A stretch of 64,000 nt of DNA from positions 11,904,001-11,968,000 of the forward strand of contig OZ176051.1 of NCBI GenBank assembly GCA_964247055.1, in the 5' to 3' direction. Positions 10,201 through 22,731 of the stretch are shown here, piece by piece. The translations under genes and the position numbers were made by a program. Position 1 is the stretch's first letter. Every line of letters starts with the position of its first letter. The notes below the pieces were generated by a model. That model was not told the origin of the DNA. It made no database searches and worked only from the letters and a program-made list of their open reading frames with translations. This DNA comes from Paragordius varius (taxonomy: Eukaryota > Nematomorpha).

Positions 10201-13200
10201 TTTCGGTTTTAAATAAGGCTATTGTGTTTTACTATAATTAAATTGAGATCATAGTCTTAAAGACACTGATATATGTCAAAAATCTATTTTATGTATGTTT
10301 AAATACTCTGTTAATGGAGAGATCCTTAAATTCCGCCAAATGCCAAGATATATACTTTAATATAATCTAAGATTTTTTGGAATGTTAAGAATAAAATTGT
10401 TTTAAATAATATTCAAAAATATAGCTGAAATCCAAGCTGATGAAAAATAAATATCATATGAAATACAAATCGACTATTGTTTATTATATAATCACGCAAT
10501 TAAATTTCAGAAAACTCTATCAGATGCAAAATTTGAATATGTCTGTCTATAAAGAGGGAAAATTTTTAATAAAAAATAATGATGGTAGAAAAAATAAAAC
10601 TTTTTTAAAAATTAAATATATGGCAAATATAAAAATAAAAGCGAATCTTTATTTTTATTATATAGCAGACGATCCCAAAGTAAAAGGCTTTACGGACCGC
10701 AATTTCGACTAAAAAAATCCGGATGGACGCATTTTAAAAGATATAAATACGTACTAAAGATAGTACTATGAATTTAGTATATATAATTTATGGGTTAAAA
10801 AAATAACTCAACCAATTAAACAAATGGTGATATCTAAGGAGTTAATTTCTGGTTAAATTAAGACATAAACACTTAAAAAATATTTTTATAAAATGGAAAT
10901 AGTTTTTAAGGTTAAAATTATATTTAAATAAAAATAAATGATAGAAGATGCATTTTTTATCAAAAGCTCATATATATAAAGCGGTAATTGCTGAAACCGT
11001 TAAACGTTGATTGGTGTCAATAAGTTAGATGCATTAAAGTTTTTCTAGAAGAAGGGAATTTGAAGGCGCACATATTTGTGTTTGTTTTATAATTTTTTAA
11101 CTGCTTATAACGAATGTAAAATTCCCATATTATGTGAGAAAAAAGTTGATAATAAAAAACATGTTCTTAGTTTGACAAGAAATCAGAGAACAGTATTCGC
11201 CACTTTTATTTTTGCATGGTTTAATAAATAAAATCAGTTCCAAAGTGTGATGCCTATAGGCTCTGAGATTTAGTCCCTTTTAAGTTTCTGGTAACTCTAC
11301 AACTGCAAACTAAAAATTTATTGTTAAAGTATGAAAAGCAGGCTACCGTGGTTATTGTATCAAATAATTAGAAAACATTGGTATATTGTGTTGCTTTTTA
11401 CATTTTTATGTATTTTAATAAATTATTTATGAAGGCCCATATATATTTCAAATGCGGCCCGCCATTTTATTTAAATTAACGATGTGGCTCGCGACAAATG
11501 TTTGTAATTAAATATAAATTTGGGCACTACTAGCAAAAATTGAATAATTTTAATACAATACACTCAAAAACTAATTGATATTATATCATTTGATGTGTGT
11601 TGGCGATTTTTCTAAAAGACGAAACTACAGCCCTTTTCCTCACAGCTGTTGAAACAACCAAAATTGGCCAAAAATATTCATTTATTTTTTATACATTGTT
11701 TAACCTCTCTCTATATATATATTTAATATAATTTTTATAATTATAGATAAAGGTACCATACAATATATTTTTATTTCGTGTCCTGGAACATAATCATTCA
11801 CATTCCATCAATAAATACTAAATTATTTAAAATTAAAATAACCCTTTGACAAAAATCTTGAATCGGAAGTTAAGTGAAAAATCTTGACACGAAAATTAAA
11901 ATGATGTCACACAAATCGAATTTGGATTTATGGATTACTTTAATTACCCTTAAATTATTTTAAATTTTAATTTATATTATGAATATATACTGTACTCTTT
12001 TATGTTTAAAGTATGTATACTTGAAATATAATTTATGTTGGTGACATTATGTAAAAACAGATACTCCCGTCTATTCAAATTATCAAGCATAATTAAAATT
12101 AAAAATCAATTTTGGAAGCAATGAATATGCTAAAAATATTTTTTACAATACTTGCTCATTATTTTGAATATTTAAAGAAATTTTTATAAAAAATTAAATT
12201 TTATTGGTTATTTTTTATTAATACCTATAAAAATCTATTGTAAGCATAAATAACTGTATATACTTGATTTACTTTACAGACACCACTATAAAATAAATAT
12301 TTCAATTGTACCTTTTATTCAGGATAATTAAAAATTGTATTACAATTATATATGTGTATAAAATTGGTGGTTATATTTTTGTATTGTGTCCTCTTTTTTT
12401 CTGTTTATATAATGACAATAATTATTTTTTAACAACAAAATATCTGTATATTAGGATAGAATAGAGCTTTGTTTTTTTTATGTTTCATTATATTTTACAT
12501 TTACATTTCTGCATCTAATGTACAATAGTGGTTTTATCATCTAGTAGAAAGCTAAAAGAGTATTTTTATATTTTTTAAAATATGTGATGTAATTTTTATT
12601 GGACAAAGACAAAGTGGATGTCATATACAAAGTTTGTTAATAAAACGGTTATTTTACCCAATTCGCTAAAAATGGATGTGTGGACAATGTATTTTTAAAT
12701 GGAATTTATTTCACAGAAGAAAGCAAAAAAAATCAAATTCTTGGAGGTTTTTTTTTTCAACAAAACATATTCCAAAATCATATTAAAAATCGTGAATTTT
12801 TTTCCTTATGGAGGATAAAAATATTCTTTTTTTGTTTATAGAGAATATGTAATGGGCACAAAACTTTATTCTTTTCCATGTTGTTTTTATCAAAGGAAAA
12901 AACACAATGAACAAAGATAAAATTAAATTTTTGTACAATTTCTACACTAGAAAACATATTCTTCTACCTCCCAACCATTTTTTATAACGTCTATTAATAT
13001 TATTCTAGACCGCTAATTCCATCTCAATCCATTTTGATAAAAAACACCTGTGGCTATTCTTCCGCTAAGCCTAACAAATTCTGTAATTTATAATTTAAAT
13101 TATATACTATCATAACTGTTTATATTTAAAATCCTTTTTTTTTCATTTTTTTGGTGTTGGCAAAAATTTAAATTCTTTCCATCATTAATTATATAATAAT

Positions 13201-13454
13201 AATTTTGTGTTTTTTTCTTACGTAGCAAATTAATTAACGTTAAAAATGGTTGAAATTTTAACACTAAAACCATATCTCGCTCCATACATGTACTTTCTCC
13301 CGTTTTTGGATGTATTGAAATCACATTGAACCAAAAAAGTTCTGTTATCGCATTTGAATAAATGTAAAATATTTGTGCTTTGACGCATGTTGGGTTTTTT
13401 TTAATTAACATAAAAACACAATATAAATACTTGTCGATACCTATTCCATAAATA
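7225..13454. other. Intergenic region with repeats, no gene recognised
   Basis: No exon with family resemblance was seen. Contents noted: an AT microsatellite at about 7617-7655; a repeat-like boundary at 7858-7890 with a GTCAC...GTGAC hairpin; a degenerate tandem array at 8200-9080; and a similar ACTAGCTGGCGAC boundary near 9995. The open frames at 9174-9419 and 10440-10712 have no recognisable domain. The frame at 13100-13486 (minus) overlaps glypican exon 1 on the other strand and has no partner exon. Confidence 0.5.
8200..9080. repeat. Degenerate tandem array, unit about 190-230 bp
   Basis: A set of phrases recurs in the same order about four to five times. These are a GTGGCGCAGTTTTTGGCG-like start, AAAAAAGCGCTGATTAAA with ATTTTTGCCTT, a GGAAxAxxTGGAATxAT stretch, an ATTCATATxxTCTCAT stretch, and ATTTxGCCCCAAA. 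Copies are strongly diverged, so the array is old. No open frame spans a unit. It could be a satellite or the repeated leader of an unknown element. Confidence 0.6.
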
Positions 13455-15036
13455 ATGAACCGCGTTATATTTATATTAACCATCAACTTTTTTAAAGTTG
13501 TTTTAATCCTTACAAAAGTAAGCGAGTCAGCAAAAAATCAAAAGCTGCCCCCCATATCCTATGATGAACAATCAAATTTTGGGGCAAAACAACCCTCAAA
13601 TGGCATCAAAATTGATAATAATTTAAATTGTATTCAAACGAAAAAATTTGTGGAACAATACTCTCCTTCACAACGTATATCAATTCAATATTCTCAAAAT
13701 CTGAAAAGTATATATACATATATAGTTATTTATATATATATTACATAATGAAATCCGATGCGATGATGCTGTCATGTGCTATTAACAATTTCCATTTTTA
13801 TGCAAATATCACATTTTTAGTTTAATTCCGTATGTTTACTAATCTCTATTTTATAATGATAACGAATCCCTTGTTTTGTTGTTAAATGGCTCTTATAAAA
13901 TATGTTGCTCTGATTTATAAAATAATTTTCTAAAATAGTGGATAGAGATAGACAAAACACTCTTACAAATGATGTTTAATATGTAATAACTAACACTTTT
14001 GTACGCTTCCTGTACAAAAAAAGTAAATTTATGCATTTATCGTTTGTATAAAAGGTAACAAACTGCACACAAGATTGCTTTTTTTCTATTTTATTAGAAA
14101 CACATTTCATTACAAATATATTTTTTATCATCTGTGGAAAATCGCTTTCATATAATCCAGCAGAAATCATAAATATTTTTTTACTTTTTTTTGAATATAG
14201 TAAGAAATTTAATATTCAGAGAGTGAGTATCTTTTAAATTAAGTATGTATAAAACACTTACGTATTTAATACATCAGGCGAAAATTACCAAGGCGATTTC
14301 GTCTAAAAAACAAAATTTAATTTATGCCTTTTCAACAAAATTTTCAGACACATAAATATTGTATTTTAAATTTTTTAAACGGGAAACTATAGTTGCATTA
14401 AAAACATCTCAAAATGTTTTATTTTGGTTTTACATGGCAAAATGTAACGATATCTCTTATTGGCCATTACGGTTTTTTAGCTTAAGTTAATTTAATTTTG
14501 TAAGCGAAATATTCAATCGAAATTATGAATAAAAATAAGTAGCGCCTGGTCCCAATGAAATATTATGTTGACTAATTTTAATCCAATATATATCATACAA
14601 GCTAACCGACATTAAAAACCACTTTAGGTTGTTAAAAGACAAAAATGGTCAATAATAGTTTCCGTTACTGTATTTTTTGACTTATTTTTATGTTATTGTA
14701 TGCAAAAACCACTATATTTGTTTTGAGATTCATGAAAAAAGTGTTATAGATATTTTTTATTTAAGTGATTTTATATCTATAGAAGCCATCGCGATTTCAT
14801 TTATTCCATAAGTTTAAACCCTAATTCTTGCTATCGTTATAAGTTGAAAATGTCGCAAAATAGTGCAAATAATCAGATGTTTCCCAAAATATTGTATAAA
14901 TAATGGGTTTATAGAATTCTCTTACCATAGTATTTATATATTTGTGGCCTTAATCCATCACAAAAATCTAATAAATACAAGAGGCTTTTAGTGTACAATT
15001 GACATCTTTTTCCTATAAAATTAAAAACACGTACTC

Positions 15037-15072
<36 letters not shown>

Positions 15073-18000
15073 CATAATTGTTAGAATACGGTAATTGATT
15101 TTGACATATTTTTGCAATTATATATAGTTTGAAATTATTTTATAAATTTTATCACTAATAGATAATGGTATGTGCCCGCATATTAGTCAAAAATCGACTA
15201 GACCACAACCATCCTGCTGTGATTTGGAAACCGAAAATTTGATTGCTGATAAAAAGTTGGAAACGTTAGAACAAAACACTCAAGATATTATATCAGGGTT
15301 GCATATAGAACTTGAAAAAACAGCACAAAATTTTAAAAGTTTCTAAACACACATATAATTTCATTTAACTTATAAATATATTTTTTAGGGTTTTGACGGC
15401 TTAAGAATTCATTTATTTAAATTCATCAACAAATTATTTATTTCAGTTTTTTTATATTTCATTTTATATCTCATAAAAAGCTTGAACATAACCATTAACA
15501 CTTCGATTCGAATTGGGGTATCTAAAGAGCCCAAGCTCCATCTAAGTTAATATTTTTAAAAAATAATTGAAAGAAATGGTTCCATATAGATTCATGCTTC
15601 TATTCTAATAAAATTATACAAATATGCCAAAATATCTATTCATTTTGAAAAAATATATCAAACTAATTCTCGACGCCATACAACATTTTGGCAAGATATC
15701 GTGTTTTTTTGATTTTTTATTTAAATTACATCTAACATTGAGAAAGAAAAAAAGTGGATTATTTTGCATTATTTTAATATTTAGCTAATGCTCACATGTC
15801 ATTTTGACTAAATTTTTACCTTGAGGTTTATAGTTTTTAAACGAATCTTTTGGGCCCTTAAATACCCTAATTTGAATCGGAGGACTGAAATAAATGTGTG
15901 TCTTTCAAATGTAACATACAGTTAAATAAAATAATCTTTCAATCAAATATGGAAATATTATAGGTATATATATAAAATTTTAGAGTAAATTGATAGATGA
16001 AAATAGGAAAAAATTTCATTTTTAGTCTCAATGATGTCTGGCTAAAATCTTGATTTCATAGTTCTACAAATGAAATGTCATTTCAAAAGAAATTATTATC
16101 CAATATATTAAAGGATACTTATTTTCTATAACAGTTACGTTGTTTGTTGTAAATTATTTTGTAATCATACAATTTGAATATAATTTTATTTGACTTTTAA
16201 TTAAATTAAACCAAACGATAATTTAAAGGATTATCAATTCATCATATATGACCAAAAAAATTAATATATATGCTAATAACTTGTTAATATATAACTTTTA
16301 TTTAATCATGTAAAATGTATAAATTTATTTTGTAACACTATATATGAGATAAATGACTTGTTCAAAAAAGTTAATATATATATATATATGATTTCATTAA
16401 AAGTTAACATAAAATAATGTAAATTTAAAATAAATATTGTATAAGTGACCCAATCAATAATTTTGCATTGATAAATAATTTATTTCAGATGTGCTGATAC
16501 ACTCACTCAAAACGTCAGGTCTTAACCTTAACAATGTATTTAACCGTACTTATGGGATGTTATATGCTCGTAATTCCGATCTATTTCTCAATCTTTTTCG
16601 ACACTTAACCCTAACACCACATGAGCAAGAACCCGAGAGGGCTTTAACAAATTTTTTTCAAGATTTATATGCCCGCACATTTGAGCTCTTAAATGTACAA
16701 TACAATGTGGCTTCTGATACGCCCTATGGGGATTGTGTTAAATCGACCTACAATGAATTTCGACCATTTGCGTCCATCAGTAAAGCAACAAGTGGTGTTG
16801 TCCAACAACACCTTAAACCAGGTGCAAAAACGATGTTGAATCAAAATGGCGTGAGAAAAAAACGACAAACCAAGGATGGTAGGATTTTACAACAAAATAG
16901 TTTTGATTCTGTGTAAAATTTGAGTTTTTTTATGTTATTTTGGGGTTAGTGAAGGAAAAATTATAAACTACTTTTAATAAATCTAAAAAACACATTTTAT
17001 GGAAATCGGAGATGGAGCTAATATTTTAAGGGTTTTACCAAAGTTTTGAATCTGTAAATACCCAAAAATATATCATAAATCATAAATGTTTCCCTGCAAT
17101 ATAGAGTGATTGTAATAATAAATTTTTTGCTATCAAAGATAGTATGATGATACTTTCATAAGTGAAAATCAATAGTTGTGATTTCAAGCGTATAAAAATT
17201 ATGTTTATCCATTATATGTAGGACAATTTTTAATATTAGATGTGGAGACTACATACTTTAATGTAATTAGCAATATATAGGAATATGTTTTAATTATATT
17301 TTATTCCAAATATATGTCATTTAAAACAATCATTTATATTGATGTTTTGTTTTTTCACCTTACAGAAAAGTTTTTAGATACCAACCGTTTACGTCAAAAT
17401 CGGGTACCGTTATCACAAAATAATCCCCAGATATTTTCCCAACATAATCAACACAATTATCATCATCAACAACAAAGTAATGTTAAACTGCAACATAGTA
17501 AACGACAAAATATGAGAAGAATGAGTAACACGGTAAAAAACCGAAACAAATTTGATAATAATCAACAAAAAGAACCAAACATGTTAAATGCGAAGAGGGT
17601 GGAGGACCCAGCCCATGAAATTATAACTAAACTTAGTCGGGCCCTTAATAGCGCAAAAGCTTGTATAAATGCTCTCACCCGAATCTCTAACCTTATTTCC
17701 ATTGTTGGCACCGGAGAGAAAAATAATCAACGCGCTCAGAATAATGGTTTATCATGGGTTAAACAAGTAATTTTTGTTTTAATTGGTGATATGTGATTGC
17801 TTAAAAGTCTATTGGAATTTATTGATTTTGTTTTTTTAATTGCGAAACGCAAGCTTGCTAAATATTCTGTATGACCGCGTTTTATAATAACAACCAAATT
17901 TGTAACAAACGGCGACTGATTATATACGAAAGACTATTATTTTAATCATTAATTTGTAATATAAAGATAAAAAATTAATACCCCGAACTGGAATCTAAAA

Positions 18001-18865
18001 CGGTGCGGTGGCAATCTAATTTTGTTATATTTAAATTATTTAATAACAAGAACATACATAAAAGACTATTTTTTCATAAAGTACATAATTCATGTTAGAT
18101 CCTTATAAAATTTTAAATATCTTTTATTATTACAATAGCGAAGTATAAAATTGAGTGTGGTGATACACCAATTTAAACATTACTTTTTTGCATGAACGAT
18201 ATAGGGTTCATCCAAAAATTTAGGGTTAAGTAAATATGACTTTTACGAAAACATTACTTTTCTATGTTTTTTAATTTTTACTGCCCAATTCAATTAAGGT
18301 TTTTCGTTCCGACCATTCGATTCGGACATCTATTATGAAACTTTGGGGCTGTTCTATATGTCAACCCTCAAATATTTCCACAAATATTTTGCCTGAGGTG
18401 TGTTCCCCTTTTTGTCGCGACATTATTGGACATTCAATGCAAAGCTTCAAGGAATTGGATTCACCATGGACCAGGCTTATAAGTAGGAGAGTTTAGCTCT
18501 AAAAATCAATTATTTAGATATCAAAGTTTTTTTAAAGTCTTTAAGTCGAATGTGTTTTATTAAAGTAGGCAGATTTTTGCGACAAAATATAGCGCGGTAG
18601 TGAGAAAAATCGTTTTAGGAAATTGGGAAATTATTTGCAAATTATGGTAATTTTACAATAAAAATACCTATACGTCTTTACCATTAGCATGTATTAGACT
18701 TTTTGTCTGTATCAATATCTTTTATATCACACACATAGTTAATGAAATTTCTTTAAAAATTTTGGGAATACTTCAATAAATACATATCTTTGTTCTTGTA
18801 CGAAGCATAATGAATCTTATGGCGTTTCTAAAAATGGCTATGTAATAATTTTAGTAATTATATCC

Positions 18866-18896
<31 letters not shown>

Positions 18897-21800
18897 ATGG
18901 TAACTTTTTTTATTGATTTTTGTGACCAAAACAACATAGACTTACCACACTAAAAGGTTCGGTAAATACTATATATATGTACATGTACTTTATCTTATTT
19001 TGGTATGTCGAAAGGAGGGGGGACTCGTTTTCGCTTTTATTAAACCTTTTTTAATTTAGAAAATGTATGATAAATCTATTCCTTTTTAGGTGAATTAATG
19101 ACACTGGTAAAACGCCTACAGAGTACACTAAATTTGAACGATATCATTGGTACGCTGGATGTTAAAATATCTGAGGCCATTATGAATTTCCAGGAAAATG
19201 CGATGATATTTTCTTCACAAGTAGTACAGTCTATTTAATAACGGAAAAAATTAAAATGATTAGCATTTAGAAAACAAAATTTTTCGGAATATACAGTTAA
19301 AATTGAAATTATATGGACAAAACGTAAAAATATAAAGACAAATATTTTTTTCTAAAAGACAACTATACTTTCTTAAAATCTAATTTTATAATAACTCATT
19401 GTTTCATATTGAAATTATAGAATTAATAAGTATATTGGTGACACAATCAATTATATATTTTTAAATTGTAATTATAGTATTTATATTAGAATAATTAAGG
19501 TTTAAAAAAGTATGGTTGTCTTTTTGAAAAAAATATTTGCAGTTTTTACTGTAAATTAAAAATATATGAAACCCTAGATTTTCAAGAAATGTGGACAGCC
19601 TACGCTTAAAGCGTATTCATCTTCTATGTTTTCGGGAATCTCATCATCCATCGAAGATTGGAAACGTTTTGAACAACAATTCCCACCCACAAACTCTACA
19701 ACAAGTAATTATTTTATATCAAAAGTTTTTTTAATAAAATTACTTAATATATATATATATATATATATTACTTTGTAAAATAAATCATTTAATTATCGTA
19801 TATGGGCCTAAAAAGTGACCATGATGGGTTTGATTATGAATAGATTACACGACTGTATCCGTGCTTTAAAATAATCAGTCATTTTTTGACATAATTTGTG
19901 AAGGGTCGAAGCCCAATTTTAGTGAAATATTTGTGGAAAAAGTGGATTTTAATTAATTTTAATTTTTGAGTTAAACTTTAAACATCCATAAAAAACAAGT
20001 TATGCAGGGTCAGTTTCTATTAAATTCACGATTATCTTAATTTTTTATGAATATTTAAATGGAATAGTTAGGCTTATCTCACATTAATGAGCTAAATAAT
20101 TTTAACAAAGTAGATATTCGGTAAATACACCTAGCAAGTAATCCTGCAATCCTTTAATGACATTTATATTAATTATTGTGCACTTTCAATATTAGATAAT
20201 ATAAATCTGGATGATTCACTCATCCAAATCCAAGATTTGCTGGAAAATGCCCAACATTTTTGGGTAGAAATGAAAGATTCGCTTGTTATAGAGTTGTGTC
20301 CAATGTTTTTCCATTCAAAGTCTCCTAAAGCAGCTAAAAAACCACAACAACTAAAAAACAACAAACAACAAAGAAACTATGTGTTAAAAGAAAAAACTTC
20401 TATAGCTCCCGATAACACGGAAAATGTGTGTTGGAACGGTTTTGAATACCAACCCAAAAAGTATGCACATTACCTTGAATAAAGAAAATTTAGGGCGCTG
20501 ATTTTTAAATAGTAAAATTTATAAATTTTTTATTAGCCTGAATCTCAGTACTATATCACAAACATATTTAACATCACTCTCCTCAAGTCAACAAACATTA
20601 ATGAGTGGTAGCAATATTGTAAAACAAAACTTATTAAATACGATGAAATACATCATGTTGGATACGGCTGATCTCTTGCAGAAGTCACACCAAAACATAT
20701 TTATCCCAATCCCCACAACTGGTAGTATATAAATTAGTAATAATTATCAAGTTATTGATAGCTATTGCAATTTTTTTGAATCCTAAATATAAGTATAATA
20801 AGTTAGTTATGAATAAAGATTGGAGTTTTTGTTTTAATTATGATGAGTAAAACTCGAGTAACACATATTTATATTGTATTTATAAGTGGTTAAGGGAATT
20901 ACTATTTTACTAATACCCTTTTTAGAAAAGAATGATAATATCTGAATATTTATAAAAACAGAAACCTAAACATCTGTGATGTTGCAAGTTTTATATAATA
21001 AAATATTTTGCTTTCGAATATTAAATATATAAAACAATACACCTTAATAACAAATATTTTAAAAAACGTTTTTAGACAAACCGCCAGAGTCAGCTGTTTT
21101 GCCCATCAAAAAACCGCTCAAAATAGTAGATGATGAAGATTCAGGTTTATATATTTACAATCGATAATTAAATTTGGATATTTTCATTCGTATTAAATTA
21201 ATAGCAACTTTAGTTTGGCTTACATTAGTTTAATTTAAAATCGTTTAATATCGCCTTAAATATAGGTTTCGGCTTGTTTAAATAAATTATTTTTGTAATT
21301 CTATTTTTGTAATTCGACAATGTGTTAAAAAACTTGGAGTATAACTATTTTTGACTAAATTGCTAATCTAGCACCCGCATACAGACAATTATTAATAATA
21401 TGTAAGTTAAGAGATTCCCAGTATTTTTTATATAATTGTGTGATTTTTTAGTTTTAGGGAGTGGTTCAGGCATGATTCCCTTCAATATACATTCTTCGAA
21501 AGTTGTTTTACCACTTAAGACAGTGCATGATGCAGACATGAATAATGATCGAATTTCACCCAATATTACATTAGGCAAATCAAAGGCACAGTTACCCAAA
21601 ATTATAAGTTATGGGGAAACGAGTAAAAAACCAGGGAAAAACGTTATAGCATTACCAGACGAAGAGTCACCACCAAGTAAAAATAATGTTGAACATATCG
21701 ATGAAGCCATAGAAGGATCAGGTATGGGCCAAGATTTTAGTTCCCAAACTACTAAAAAAACCGCAACATCCAATACAGTTCTAACAAAAAGTAATAAGGA

Positions 21801-22092
21801 AATTCAATTTCCAGGCATGATATCACCACGTTTAATACCAAAAAGACCCTACGAAGATGTGACAGTCCCCAATAATTCAGTCAGGACCCATAAAGATTCA
21901 GTGTATGTGAACTATAAAAATGGGAAAATACCACCAGATGATATCATTGATAATCGCATTTCAAATTATTTACTAGGAGACGGGCCTACGGGCGAAAAAA
22001 CGGTTAAAAGAGCTGCAAACGCAAAAACTGCCCCTCTTATATATAGATTTGCTTACACGGTTTTCATGTTGGGTGTCGCGTTAGTACCCTAG
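13455..22092 (+). CDS. Glypican (GPI-anchored heparan sulfate proteoglycan), complete and strongly diverged, 11 exons
   Basis: Cell-surface core protein that carries heparan sulfate and modulates Wnt, Hedgehog and BMP signals. Exons: 13455-13707, 15162-15338, 16489-16878, 17366-17766, 18299-18482, 19090-19220, 19587-19704, 20196-20460, 20537-20721, 21076-21144, 21452-22092. All phases close and give 937 residues, against about 550-580 usual. Signatures in order: signal peptide MNRVIFILTINFFKVVLILT; CPH...SCCD for the CPxGYTCC region; FNRTYGMLYARNSDLF; GDCVKS; SIMKLWGCSICQ and VCSPFC; LDVKISEAIMNFQENAM, closest to the GPC4/6 (Dally-like) type; KCGQP; VCWNG. Acidic Ser-Gly attachment sites follow (LGSGSG, EGSGMG), then a hydrophobic GPI signal (YRFAYTVFMLGVALVP). 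Twelve of 14 family cysteines remain. A basic RKKR site and a His/Gln/Asn-rich insert interrupt the N-lobe. Confidence 0.92.
15501..15888. mobile_element. Dispersed non-autonomous element, copy 1 (glypican intron 2)
   Basis: The ends are inverted repeats: CGAATTGGGGTATCTAAAG on the left and TTAAATACCCTAATTTGAAT on the right, followed by CGGAGGACTGAAATAAATG. The interior is AT-rich and non-coding. Related copies lie at 27259-27672, 28616-29136 and about 31540-32022. Short size, inverted ends and no coding capacity suggest a MITE. Confidence 0.55.
19292..19553. mobile_element. Palindromic MITE, copy 2 (glypican intron 6)
   Basis: 262 bp, starting TACAGTTAAAATTGAAATTA and ending GCAGTTTTTACTGTA. 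It carries the GGACAAAACGTAAAAATATA and AAAAGACAAC blocks on the left and a shortened right arm. The middle has the ACACAATCAATTAT motif in the same orientation as copy 3. It makes up most of the intron between exons 6 and 7 and ends 33 bp before exon 7. Confidence 0.75.
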
Positions 22093-22688
22093 AATGAAAA
22101 TGATCAATAGTCAACTTAAATATGAAATTTTATTAGTTACTATAAATTTCATAGAAAATTTTATGGAAACATTCTTCTTGACAAACTTATTAGTGATTTA
22201 TTGATTAATACTTGATCAATATGACATTCCTTAGGACTTTGACTTGGAAATGATTTTTGGATCTCTCATCTACACAAAACGCATTTCGATTTTATTTAAT
22301 TTAGTAAATTTAATTAATTATATTAAATAATTTGGTGTAAATAATTTAATATTCTTGCACATATTAAATTAAATAAATTAATTGTTAATGTATATATATG
22401 TGTAAAATGTATAATTATCGTAATGATAACAATATTTAAGGATAGATGGCTGGTTTTTAACCCTGATATGTTACGTATTTATAATTCGTATAAATTCCGC
22501 TTATTTATCATAGATTCAAAATATCGTTTGTTACTTAATTGTATTTTGGAATAGTTATCTATTCTTGATTTGAAAAATCTACGATATTGGGCTAAAATTA
22601 TACATATGCATTCTATGGCAGGCTTAAAATTTTTTTCAAAGAAAAAAACTAATATTCTCCAACCTTTTGCAGTCATTTTTTTAGGTAT

Positions 22689-22731
<43 letters not shown>

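Noticed and set aside
13100-13486. 128-codon open frame on the minus strand
   Set aside because: It overlaps glypican exon 1 on the opposite strand, has no recognisable domain, no signal peptide and no partner exon. Length alone in AT-rich DNA is not enough.
19281-19586. Extra coding exon between glypican exons 6 and 7
   Set aside because: The interval is nearly all MITE, and the phase 0 join of exons 6 and 7 already matches the family sequence (SEAIMNFQENAM ... KCGQP).
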